Shown piece after piece: positions 4,071 to 11,996 of a stretch of DNA of 21,481 nucleotides. The DNA is from a virus: the IMG/VR virus record IMGVR_UViG_3300005289_000090, positions 1 to 21,481 of that record. The stretch is one strand, 5' to 3'. Every line of letters starts with the position of its first letter. Position 1 is the first letter of the stretch. Below the pieces are notes generated by a model, which worked only from the letters and a program-made list of their open reading frames with translations, was not told the origin of the DNA and ran no database searches. The position numbers and the translations under genes were made by a program.

Positions 4071-6843
4071 CCCTCGCGTATGCTTCTTGTGTTTCCTTCA
4101 TTGTCTTGCCAAGTTCTTTCAACTGACCAACATGCTCTTTTATTCGTTCCTTCTTCTGCTCCTTGCTGATACTTTGATCTTTACCGATTTGACTCATGAT
4201 AATTTGGATATTGCGCTGCTGCATCTGCATGGTAGTCATTTTCTGTTTAAACTGCTCTGCTGTGTTGATTGGCGTATTTTTTATGCCTAACAGCGTTTGT
4301 GCAACCGCATCTTTCAAATCATACTGTCTGCCCTTGCTATCGACATTGCCCTGCCAACCATCGACCAGTTTGTCGCCGGCATAGTTGCCGGGAAGCGGAA
4401 TTGATGGCCCTGCAGCGTTCCATAAATGCTTTGTCCATACGCCAGCCTTCTCCTTGTCTGTCATGCCTGGTTTAATAACCTCCTGGCCTAATCCGTTCCT
4501 TCCTGTTCTGTAAAGCATAGCTGCATCAATGACAGGATTGCCAAAATTAACGTCAGATGCAAACGGCAGGATATATGACAGGTCAATGTTTCGCTGGACT
4601 TTCTGCTCTTTGCCATTGACTATGCGAGTGCCAGAGCCTACAGGTAAAAGCGTTCTTGACTTTTGATAGTCAGGCATGATCTTTTCTCGATCATCAGTAT
4701 TGACTTGATTTTGTGGCTTCACAAATTTTGTTACTTGTGTAGGATTGTTATAGAGTGCTTTAGCGGTTTCTTTCGATGCCATGAATGGAAACTTGGCGAA
4801 CGGAACAATACCGTTTTTGCTAATGGTGTTAATCCAATCAGGAGCAGCCGAATAGTCAAGCAATGCCTTTCTAGCTATCTTGCCAGCTTCTGCAACGCTT
4901 TTCCCCTGTCTGCGGTGATAGGAGTACACAACAGCACGCCAAAACTTATCAGGTGTTCCAAACGCTTGCATGCCTATATCTGCCATTCGCTTAATGCCTG
5001 TTGGCTTGCCGCCTAGAATGTTTTTTAACTCATTGCCAACCCATTCGCCTTCAAGCGCACCACTAGCGCGAAACTCTCGAATAAAGGCGTTATTCTTGCC
5101 GCCTTTTGAATATGCGCTTAACACTCTTGCCATATCTAGCGGAATCGCTTGCATTGGAACTTTGCCAAACGCATTAGCCATTGGCAATCCTGAGTATAGA
5201 TTCCGCATGATTGGCGCAGGGGCCGAGAGCTTTGCTACCTTAAACCACGAAACTGCTTTTTGTAGGCTTTTCACCAAGTCGCTAGGCTGTGCGCCTGTTC
5301 CGGTCAATTTTAGCACTTCATTAGCAATATCTCTAGGAACCCACTTGCCAGCCAGTGCGCCATATGCCTTGCTATCAGGGATTGGTATGTATTCACGTCT
5401 TTTAGGAAGTCCACGAGACAGAGCAGCCGCCTCTTGTTCGGACTTGCCAAACAGACCGTCAATCTTAGTCAGGAATTCATCTTCTCGCAGAGTCTTTGAT
5501 GCACGATTAAAGGTATCAGCAACCCTGTATTCTGTGTCTGTGATAATACCCATCTTCTTCATGGTTTCATCTGACAGGGTTTGGCGCTTCATAAAGTCGC
5601 GCTGATCTATCTTGTGCTTAGCGCTCGGTCCTACGCCTGTTTTGTTCTCCTGAAAAGCCGTATACGCTTTCTGCCATTCCTCCGGCGTACCATTCTTCCT
5701 AACGCCTTTCAGAAAGTCCTCTGCTGATTCAAACTGTTCATAAGATCGGCGAAGGTGTGAACCTCCAATAAACTCAACATATTCAGCATCACCAATACGC
5801 CCAATATCATAAATCTGATCGCTGAATTGCTTGTTTTTGTCTATGACTAAATCGCCGATAGTCTGAATTGCTTTTCTTGCTTTTTCGTCAGGGACAGCAG
5901 ATAGGATTTGATCTCGGTAAACATAGTCAGGAATTGTTTCTCCTGCTATTTTTGCTTGTCGTTGGTGAGTCTGTAAAAGTTGGTCAGGGATTTCTTCCCC
6001 TGCATTTCTGAGCGCGTCAAAGGCTTCTGTACGGCTTATCTGACCGTCTTTTATTGCCTTGAATATGCTGCCATCTTTTGTAGCCGTAACAACATCAAAT
6101 GCGGTGTTTCCTATTGCGGCTTCTCTAGGCAATGCTTCGATATAGTCAGTTGCTTTATCCGCTTGGTCAGGGAACTCTTTTTTAAGCTTGCCTAATGGAT
6201 CTGTGAAGTCTTGCCTGATAACATCATCTGCCGCCCTGTTCATATTGAAATCATCAAGCACGCCTGTTTTGTCAATGCGCCTAACGCCTAGCAAGTCCTC
6301 AAAAGTAGCGGCAACTTTCTGCCCTCTCTCTGATTGCTTGATAGCATTAACAGCAGGGGCAACGTAGTCGGTTAATCCAATAGCTTTAGAGCCTTTAGCC
6401 GCCATTCTGACAGCTTTAGCAGGGGTAGCAATAAGCAATGGGTCTGCAACAACATCGGCAGCAAAGCCAGCAATAGCGGCAGTAGTTGGATTCTCTTTTA
6501 CCCACTCATGATTAAAAGTCTCTTTCCAAGAGGTGTTTTCATCCCATCCCTTTTTAGCACCTTCAAGCAATGGAGTATCATCCTGATATGCCTTGACCGT
6601 TCCTGCCAATGCGCCACGCGGTTTATCAAGATAACTAATAACCTCTAGCGCAGTAGCGGCAGGGGCTATAAGCGGTTGCATGATCGCTTTACCTGTTGAA
6701 GTTAGGTAGCCTGTTAACCCTGTATCTTCTTCTTGAATAGGTGTATGGGTAGGAGCAGGAGAAGGCGCGGAATCGCCCAATAGGGCTTCAAATGTCGCGC
6801 CTTGCGGTTTTGGCTTTAATAAATCATCGAATGTTACCGCCAT
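4048..6843 (-). CDS. Large internal virion/ejection protein, LPD38-like (931 aa)
   Basis: The N-terminal 40 residues are proline-rich and disordered (FDDLLKPKPQGATFEALLG), then comes an Ala-rich helical segment (IAGFAADVVADPLLIATPAK). The C-terminal half has a region around MRNLYSGLPMANAFGK, followed by DKFWRAVVYSYHRRQGKS, EAGKIARKALLDYSAAP and NGIVPFAKFPFMASK. This pattern is typical of LPD38-type large polyvalent/internal phage proteins, which are packed in the virion and ejected with DNA. The last 60 residues are a charged helix. No lytic transglycosylase or protease motif is visible. It is the last of three large internal-protein genes, four bases after its neighbour, with a clear GGAGG before the ATG. 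Its length fits gp16-like pilot proteins of podoviruses. The exact role is inferred. Confidence 0.75.
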   Translation of the reverse strand: MAVTFDDLLKPKPQGATFEALLGDSAPSPAPTHTPIQEEDTGLTGYLTSTGKAIMQPLIAPAATALEVISYLDKPRGALAGTVKAYQDDTPLLEGAKKGWDENTSWKETFNHEWVKENPTTAAIAGFAADVVADPLLIATPAKAVRMAAKGSKAIGLTDYVAPAVNAIKQSERGQKVAATFEDLLGVRRIDKTGVLDDFNMNRAADDVIRQDFTDPLGKLKKEFPDQADKATDYIEALPREAAIGNTAFDVVTATKDGSIFKAIKDGQISRTEAFDALRNAGEEIPDQLLQTHQRQAKIAGETIPDYVYRDQILSAVPDEKARKAIQTIGDLVIDKNKQFSDQIYDIGRIGDAEYVEFIGGSHLRRSYEQFESAEDFLKGVRKNGTPEEWQKAYTAFQENKTGVGPSAKHKIDQRDFMKRQTLSDETMKKMGIITDTEYRVADTFNRASKTLREDEFLTKIDGLFGKSEQEAAALSRGLPKRREYIPIPDSKAYGALAGKWVPRDIANEVLKLTGTGAQPSDLVKSLQKAVSWFKVAKLSAPAPIMRNLYSGLPMANAFGKVPMQAIPLDMARVLSAYSKGGKNNAFIREFRASGALEGEWVGNELKNILGGKPTGIKRMADIGMQAFGTPDKFWRAVVYSYHRRQGKSVAEAGKIARKALLDYSAAPDWINTISKNGIVPFAKFPFMASKETAKALYNNPTQVTKFVKPQNQVNTDDREKIMPDYQKSRTLLPVGSGTRIVNGKEQKVQRNIDLSYILPFASDVNFGNPVIDAAMLYRTGRNGLGQEVIKPGMTDKEKAGVWTKHLWNAAGPSIPLPGNYAGDKLVDGWQGNVDSKGRQYDLKDAVAQTLLGIKNTPINTAEQFKQKMTTMQMQQRNIQIIMSQIGKDQSISKEQKKERIKEHVGQLKELGKTMKETQEAYAREKKRGAI

Positions 6844-6847
6844 CCTG

Positions 6848-8272
6848 TTACCTCCTTAACGTGTTAAGCCATGCGCCTCTTGCAGTATCTTCGTCAGCAG
6901 GAACTATCTGCTGCGGTAATTGGACTTGATAGCCATATGGAGCGTCTTGAACTTCTTCACCCATAAAGTTAGCGGTCATTGTTCGCGGTTGTTGTGCAGG
7001 TTGAGCCTGTCTTTTCGCTTGCTCTGCCTGTACCGCTTGCGCTATTTGATTTTCGCTTGCGCCCCTTGCCCTTGCCGCATCAATTAGAGAATCAATGCTA
7101 GAATCTCCTGTATATGGCGTTTGCGCTTGTGATTGCTGCTCGCCGCCAATGCCATAATAACCGTCTAGCGTTTGTTGAGCAGCGCCAAGGTATTTATAGT
7201 ATGGTGATTTTGTTTCGTCAGGCAATTCGCCGGTTAGCTTATTGGTATTTTTATCAACCCATGCAGTATGTTTATCAACCACATATTTAGCATTGGTCAT
7301 TTGCTTGCTGTCTGCCTGAGTGCCGCCAGTACGACTATAATTCGTAGCACGAATCGCTTGGCCTTCCCTAGTTATTTGTCTGCCTTCTGCTGCACCATCA
7401 AGCGTGGCTTGCTGATACTGAGTAATCCCCGGCTTGCTTCTATGAACCTCTGTCATTTGTCCGTCAGGCGTTCTCGCATAGGTGACATTCTCACCATTCT
7501 CTTGCTGAGTAACAAACTCTTTCGCGCCCATCTTAATCGCCTGTGCAACTAACTGCATGTCTGCACCTTGGAACCCATACCGATTAGCTAGGCTCTTATG
7601 CTTTGCTGCCGCTTTCAAAATTGTTCGCGGATCGCTCGAGCCAAACGCTTGCATCAGTTCATCGTCAGCCTGTGAAGCGTATTTATCCTGAGTTTCCTTG
7701 ACTCGTATTCCTGCAAGTTCATTCGCCTTCTGACTAGCAATCTGAAAAGCATCTTTAGCCGAATACCCTGCTTTGACAAGATTCATTACCGCAATACGCA
7801 TCTGAGGCTGAAAGTCGCGCATAGCTTCTTGTGTAGTGCGGTATTCTCTCGGCTGTTGGACTGTAGGCGATACGGTTGCAGGTTGTGGCTGTCTTGCGTT
7901 GAGAGCCTTCTGGAAGGGCGATATTTCAGGTCGTTGGTTAGTCTGCATAAGGCTAGGTTGAGGGGCTTGTTGGGGCATTAAGGAAGGCGTGAAGGGCATT
8001 TGCTGTGCAGGTTGTTTGCCAGATAGCAAGCCTGCTTGGTCAATGCCGTATTGTTGAGGTGCAGAGTTGAACTGTTGACCTGCTGTCAGCAAACCCTGTC
8101 CCACCCCTGCTGTGTTAAGGCGAGTGTCGGTAGGAGTGTCAAAATTCATGTTGGTTAGCGCATCGGCTTGTGCTTTCTCTTGATTCCTCTGGCTGATTGC
8201 GCCGACTATCTGCGCCAATGCATCCCATCCTGTAGTTTGCTGTTGTGGCCTATAATAACCTCTGCCCCACAT
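6848..8272 (-). CDS. Gln/Ala-rich internal virion protein (474 aa)
   Basis: I do not recognise a named domain. The N-terminal 150 residues are Gln/Pro-rich and low-complexity (YRPQQQTTGWDALAQIVGAI, and repeated PQQAPQPSL-type stretches). The middle part (about 150-240) is helical (MRIAVMNLVKAGYSAKDAFQ), and the C-terminus is again Gln/Ala-rich with a final conserved-looking ARGAWLNTLRR. Such proteins, encoded between the fibre region and the large pilot protein, are the internal or ejection proteins of podoviruses. The ATG at 8270-8272 is two bases after the stop of the Hint gene and fits spacing better than an in-frame GTG twelve bases upstream, which would sit right on the purine-rich site. 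Coupled translation of the three internal genes is likely. Confidence 0.7.
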   Translation of the reverse strand: MWGRGYYRPQQQTTGWDALAQIVGAISQRNQEKAQADALTNMNFDTPTDTRLNTAGVGQGLLTAGQQFNSAPQQYGIDQAGLLSGKQPAQQMPFTPSLMPQQAPQPSLMQTNQRPEISPFQKALNARQPQPATVSPTVQQPREYRTTQEAMRDFQPQMRIAVMNLVKAGYSAKDAFQIASQKANELAGIRVKETQDKYASQADDELMQAFGSSDPRTILKAAAKHKSLANRYGFQGADMQLVAQAIKMGAKEFVTQQENGENVTYARTPDGQMTEVHRSKPGITQYQQATLDGAAEGRQITREGQAIRATNYSRTGGTQADSKQMTNAKYVVDKHTAWVDKNTNKLTGELPDETKSPYYKYLGAAQQTLDGYYGIGGEQQSQAQTPYTGDSSIDSLIDAARARGASENQIAQAVQAEQAKRQAQPAQQPRTMTANFMGEEVQDAPYGYQVQLPQQIVPADEDTARGAWLNTLRR

Positions 8273-8274
8273 AA

Positions 8275-9408
8275 TCAGTCCCACCCTTCTGCGGCTAGTC
8301 CATTTGCAAAGAAGATGTTTCTGCCTGATACCGTGAAGTCATAGACCATTTCAGCAGGTTTTAACTCCATGCCTTTTATTTGAGCGTAACCATCAATAGC
8401 AACAATCTCGTCTTGAATATCCTCGACATACTCAAAGCCATTGTTAGTCAAGAATCGTTGTGATTCTGTCGGCTTGATTATGCCTTTATCTGTCAAGACT
8501 TCCCACACAGGACTTTCATGCGGAGGATTGACAAACTCAACCGTTTCGACACAAATATCACCGTTTCTATCAAGCGAATAAACCTTCATTCCTTCTTGAA
8601 TATCTTCAATCAATCTGTCGCCGTCAGGAGTAGCAATCTTTGTACCGCCAGCAAAGCAGATAAGAGCAGAGCCGATAGAACCGACAGCACTCCACACACC
8701 AGAACCGCCATCGCTCTGTGAAGTCGTTGTACTGCCGGTTCCCATCCTGCCATTATAAAAAGTATTAAACAGGTTGGCGGCAGGACTGTAAGCGCTCTGC
8801 GCGTAGCTGTTAAGCTGTGTCGGTTGGAAATATGAAGCCTGTTGTGCAGCAGCATTGTTATTCAGCGTGTTCCCTGCCTGAGTCGCTTGATTGTTAAGTA
8901 GTCCAGCCTGATTATTGATGTAGTTTAGCAGATTGTCAGACGCAGTATTAGCAACAGCTTGCGAAGCATCTTTTATTCCTGCTGTTGAAACCGAACTGTT
9001 GATAACGCCACTATTTGCCCATCTGTTTAGGTTTTTCCCCATCGTGTCATCTAGCGTTCTGCCTATTTTTGAAGTCATGCTGTCCATATACGATTGAGGA
9101 ACTTCGCCGTTAAGCAAACCAGTAAAGCCGCTATTGACATTGCCCATCGTTGTATTGTAGTTACCTGCAAGATCGGTGTAATTTGGATTGTAAGTGTTGC
9201 CTATTGCCGTATTAGCTTGATTTTGCAGGTTGGCAGATTGTTTGATGCCAGGAAGGACATAGCCCATCAAACCAGATTGCAAACTGGCTTCATCCGCTGA
9301 TTGTGCAGGGATATTGCGTTTAGTTGTTTGGCTGCCACCCTTGAAGTCAACAAAATCCATATGCAAACGCTTGATTGTATCCTTTGGGACGATTGTCCAT
9401 ATTCTCAC
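8275..9408 (-). CDS. Virion-associated protein with C-terminal Hint (intein-like) domain (377 aa)
   Basis: Residues 1-250 are Asn/Gln/Gly-rich with repeated AGLLNNQATQAGNTL-like helices, typical of podoviral ejection proteins. From C251 to the end the protein is a Hint domain: CFAGGTKIATPDG (block A), an EDIQEGMKVYSLD strand pair, and VYDFTVSGRNIFFANG (block F). Two key residues are changed: the block B motif normally reading TxxH is TESQ (Q317), and the terminal His-Asn expected after ANG is replaced by LAAEGWD, the end of the protein. Splicing is therefore impossible and cleavage is doubtful; the domain may be a structural relic or cleave by N-to-S shift at C251. The GTG start (9406-9408) follows the previous stop by four bases with AAGGGG upstream. 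Confidence 0.85.
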   Translation of the reverse strand: MRIWTIVPKDTIKRLHMDFVDFKGGSQTTKRNIPAQSADEASLQSGLMGYVLPGIKQSANLQNQANTAIGNTYNPNYTDLAGNYNTTMGNVNSGFTGLLNGEVPQSYMDSMTSKIGRTLDDTMGKNLNRWANSGVINSSVSTAGIKDASQAVANTASDNLLNYINNQAGLLNNQATQAGNTLNNNAAAQQASYFQPTQLNSYAQSAYSPAANLFNTFYNGRMGTGSTTTSQSDGGSGVWSAVGSIGSALICFAGGTKIATPDGDRLIEDIQEGMKVYSLDRNGDICVETVEFVNPPHESPVWEVLTDKGIIKPTESQRFLTNNGFEYVEDIQDEIVAIDGYAQIKGMELKPAEMVYDFTVSGRNIFFANGLAAEGWD

Positions 9409-9412
9409 TAAA

Positions 9413-9757
9413 TCACCCCTTTACTTGTTTCTCGAATATATAGTAGAATTTTCCGTTCGGCCTAAAACCGCTTAACGACCAATTGACAGTTGCCTTTGTC
9501 AGACGCTTATAAGCAACCCAATTTCGGTAAGTTGCCGTTCGGAGGATTTTACAACATGTTGCCACCGCCATATCCATACATTTGTTATGCGCCCACATAA
9601 CATCATCTGTGCAGGTGTGGTCAATCTCGAACACATCGCCAAATTTATGCCAATAAAAAAAGCCCTTATCAGGCTCAAAGTAAAGAGAAAAGCCGGGAAG
9701 AGGGATTAAAGGCTCGGCTTTCTGCTCATATTTAACTTTCCATTCATCAAGGGTCAT
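9413..9757 (-). CDS. Conserved-looking phage protein next to tail fibre (114 aa)
   Basis: This 114-residue protein begins MTLDEWKVKYEQKAEPLIPL; the middle has DVFEIDHTCTDDVMWAHNK and the end LSGFRPNGKFYYIFEKQ. Alternating strands and helices and the segment ILRTATYRNWVAYKRL suggest a small alpha/beta fold perhaps like a GNAT acyltransferase, but I see no clear cofactor loop and do not assign an activity. The gene start overlaps the stop of the upstream gene by four bases (ATGA), so the two are translated together. Position two genes after the fibre suggests a fibre-linked or receptor-modifying role. A run of seven T residues after a short GC stem at about 9650-9672 is coding, not a terminator. 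Confidence 0.7.
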   Translation of the reverse strand: MTLDEWKVKYEQKAEPLIPLPGFSLYFEPDKGFFYWHKFGDVFEIDHTCTDDVMWAHNKCMDMAVATCCKILRTATYRNWVAYKRLTKATVNWSLSGFRPNGKFYYIFEKQVKG

Positions 9758-10182
9758 GGCAGGACAAGGGAAGGAAGTTCGGATATGAGTTGTTCGACTG
9801 TTGGTACTTCTTTAATTCCGTTCGTTACATCGTCAAGATAGGCATAGCAAAAGTCCCATACCTCGCTACGCCACTTGCGAAATGCAATGCCTTCTGCTTG
9901 GAATTTTGGAATTGATGGCTCTTCGGCATAGGTTGCTGCAGAAAAGATATTATCATATCCTTTAGACTGTGCAACGGAATCCATGTGCAATTGTACCGAA
10001 TCTGTAAGTTTTTTCTGTATAGCAGATTGTTGTTTATTAAACAAGATTGTCAAATATCCCGGAAATGCAATATCTAATTCTGCATTTGTGGCATAATCGG
10101 AAAATAATACTTCGCCTTCCTGCGCCACATAATCATTATCAACAGCACGCATTGAAAACCCATTATTACTATAACAAAGCAT
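9754..10182 (-). CDS. Tail-fibre-associated small protein (142 aa)
   Basis: The protein begins MLCYSNNGFSMRAVDNDYV and its C-terminal half reads LHMDSVAQSKGYDNIFSAAT, FQAEGIAFRKWRSEVWDFCY and VEQLISELP. This motif order (a helix with DxxAxxxGYDN, then Y-A-EE, then a W-rich helix, then a PTVEQLI tail) is common in small phage proteins encoded next to tail fibres and tail-fibre assembly proteins. It is probably a fibre-assembly or fibre-tip accessory protein; no enzymatic motif is seen. An in-frame GTG nine bases upstream abuts the AGGAGG motif, while the ATG at 10180-10182 has ideal spacing of eight, so that ATG is used. It is separated from the fibre by an inserted HNH gene. Confidence 0.75.
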   Translation of the reverse strand: MLCYSNNGFSMRAVDNDYVAQEGEVLFSDYATNAELDIAFPGYLTILFNKQQSAIQKKLTDSVQLHMDSVAQSKGYDNIFSAATYAEEPSIPKFQAEGIAFRKWRSEVWDFCYAYLDDVTNGIKEVPTVEQLISELPSLVLP

Positions 10183-10194
10183 TATAAACACCTC

Positions 10195-10671
10195 CTAATT
10201 TACACAAGCAAAGCCGCCATACATTTGTAAGGCGGCTTCACAATATGTTTTATGTGCTTCTTCTGGTGTGTTAAAGTATCCTAAATGTTTTCTTTGTTTT
10301 CTTGGCCCAATTTCCGCACGCCACTTTTTATGATATTTACAATAAGCAATTCCTTTTAATCCAGATTTGCAACTTGCTTTGTGTCGTTTATTTTGGGCGT
10401 TTTTAATTTGATTAGCCACGCGAAGATTACTTAAACTGTTGTTTGATGGATTCCCATCTTTGTGGTCAATTTGATCTGGAAGATAATTATACATATATAG
10501 CCACGCTAGTCGATGTGCGCCAATTAATCTTCCTTTAAACCAAATATAACGATAACCACTATCATATTCACATCCAACTATCTTACCTTGTCTAGAACCA
10601 TATTTCCAATAAAATAACCCTGTTTCTTGGTCATACTCTATTTTTTGATGCAAGTTTTCATGTGTTAACAT
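10195..10671 (-). CDS. HNH homing endonuclease with AP2-type DNA-binding domain (158 aa)
   Basis: An N-terminal beta domain (TGLFYWKYGSRQGKIVG) leads into the HNH_3 nuclease core: GAHRLAWLYM with H53, DQIDHKDGNPSNN with D69-H70, and SLSNLRVA with N82. From about residue 103 an AP2-like DNA-binding domain follows (GLKGIAYCKYHKKWRAEI, then GYFNTPEEAHKTYCEAA). HNH plus AP2 is the standard make-up of free-standing phage homing endonucleases, which cut phage genomes lacking the gene and spread by repair. It is wedged between the tail fibre and its accessory gene, is visibly richer in AT than its neighbours, and the only ribosome-binding motif (GGGAGG) is about 15 bases from the ATG. It is a likely mobile insertion unrelated to virion function. 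Confidence 0.93.
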   Translation of the reverse strand: MLTHENLHQKIEYDQETGLFYWKYGSRQGKIVGCEYDSGYRYIWFKGRLIGAHRLAWLYMYNYLPDQIDHKDGNPSNNSLSNLRVANQIKNAQNKRHKASCKSGLKGIAYCKYHKKWRAEIGPRKQRKHLGYFNTPEEAHKTYCEAALQMYGGFACVN

Positions 10672-10675
10672 AATT

Positions 10676-11995
10676 CTATAAATTATCCTCCCACCCTAAA
10701 CAAAATACTTTGCCAGTTGTTGATGTTGATATTAAATAGATGTTTGTCGATTCTAGCATCATGTCGCCAGAACAGGTATTAAAACCCCAACCTGCGTCAT
10801 TATCCATACTCAAAATAAATGGTGGAGGGTTTGAAGTTGTGTTGTATGCTCCATAATTGCCGTTTGGAGCTATCGCCAATACTGCACCCTGCGCTGTAGC
10901 AACCGCGCTTATTGATATTCTACAAGCAGTAGGAGGAACTGCTGATGTTGTACTCGCTGTTACATAAGTTGATGGCGACGTGCCTTGTGTGCCAGAAGCT
11001 ATTAGCGGTAACGAACCAGAGTTAATATATTGAATATTTCTGCCATATTGCAACGTCCGCAACAATGTCCCGTCTGAATGTGTTTTAATTGCCCCAATTC
11101 TAGCTTTAAATGTATACCCACTAGGCATCGTTGGAGCAGTTGCCGATAGGGACATTAAAACGCCTTTTGTTCCGTCAGGTTTAGCGATTGCCCAAACATA
11201 ATACCAAGTGGAGTTGGCTATTGTCCCTGTGTCTAGTCCGGTTACTGCGCCTAGTATTGTTTTGTCAAGCGTTGCCGACACTGCAGAGATTAGTTTTGCA
11301 TTATTGAAATCATCAAATAAGACAATCTGATCTGCTGTTATTGTTGCCTGTGTGTTTGATATCACTTGGATTTTAAGATTCTTAAATGAGCCTTGTATGC
11401 TTACCTTTTCAGATATAGCAGTACCATCAGCCCTCTGATACTTCGTGCAATAAACCGTTGTTCCATCAGAATAATAACTCGCCCTATCTCCTGCTGCCGT
11501 TATGATGTTAGCAGCACCGGGAAGATTATTGTTTGTCGCGTGATGGGTCAAGGTTAATATCTCATCAAATATAACTTCTCTTCTCATCCCTGCGCCTAGC
11601 GTTACTGCTGTAATTGCCGTTGTTCCTGTGATGTGTAGGAAGTTACCTGTAGCAGTTGTCAGGTTGATGGTTGATGCAGAGGCTATCGCTGTTCCTAATG
11701 CTTCATTTAATACGCCTGTCATTGTGTCTCCAGTTTTACTAAGAGGTGAAGCTATAAACGTTTCCCAAATACTACCATTCCACTCTTTAATGACACTCGG
11801 CGTTACGCTATCATCTTTCCACTCATCACCGACATTAGGCGAAGATGGAGGGACGGGGCCTTTGTACCGTTTGCGTATTTTTGTTATGTCCTGATACATT
11901 TTTTTTATATCTGCATCGTCATTGTTCAATGCCTGTTCAACATTTGTACCACCAAGGACAAAGTTTTGCGGATTAATTCTTGTTAAATCTGCCAC
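10676..11995 (-). CDS. Tail fibre / receptor-binding protein (439 aa)
   Basis: The protein is a 439-residue, Thr/Ala/Ser-rich beta protein. An N-terminal segment to about residue 45 (NPQNFVLGGTNVEQALNN) would attach to the tail, followed by a short helix and GPVPPSSPNVGDEWKDDS and EWNGSIWETFI, modules seen in many phage fibres. The middle part (NLTTATGNFLHITGTTAITA and AAGDRASYYSDGTTVYCTK) is the repeat-like beta layer of fibre shafts, and the C-terminal 120 residues probably form the receptor tip. The GTG start lies six bases after GGAGG and overlaps the end of the nozzle region closely. The protein determines host binding; the receptor cannot be predicted. Confidence 0.85.
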   Translation of the reverse strand: MADLTRINPQNFVLGGTNVEQALNNDDADIKKMYQDITKIRKRYKGPVPPSSPNVGDEWKDDSVTPSVIKEWNGSIWETFIASPLSKTGDTMTGVLNEALGTAIASASTINLTTATGNFLHITGTTAITAVTLGAGMRREVIFDEILTLTHHATNNNLPGAANIITAAGDRASYYSDGTTVYCTKYQRADGTAISEKVSIQGSFKNLKIQVISNTQATITADQIVLFDDFNNAKLISAVSATLDKTILGAVTGLDTGTIANSTWYYVWAIAKPDGTKGVLMSLSATAPTMPSGYTFKARIGAIKTHSDGTLLRTLQYGRNIQYINSGSLPLIASGTQGTSPSTYVTASTTSAVPPTACRISISAVATAQGAVLAIAPNGNYGAYNTTSNPPPFILSMDNDAGWGFNTCSGDMMLESTNIYLISTSTTGKVFCLGWEDNL

Positions 11996-11996
11996 T

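Noticed and set aside
4970-5605. A 211-codon plus-strand reading frame
   Set aside because: It lies wholly opposite the 931-aa virion gene, lacks a ribosome-binding site, and its product has no coherent composition; it is the antisense shadow of the real gene.
8610-8855. An 81-codon minus-strand frame inside the Hint gene
   Set aside because: It has no ribosome-binding site and lies within a continuous, motif-bearing frame.
9650-9672. Seven T residues after a short GC stem, resembling a terminator
   Set aside because: The stem is only four pairs and the bases encode EPDKGFFYW inside the 114-aa protein; it is coding.
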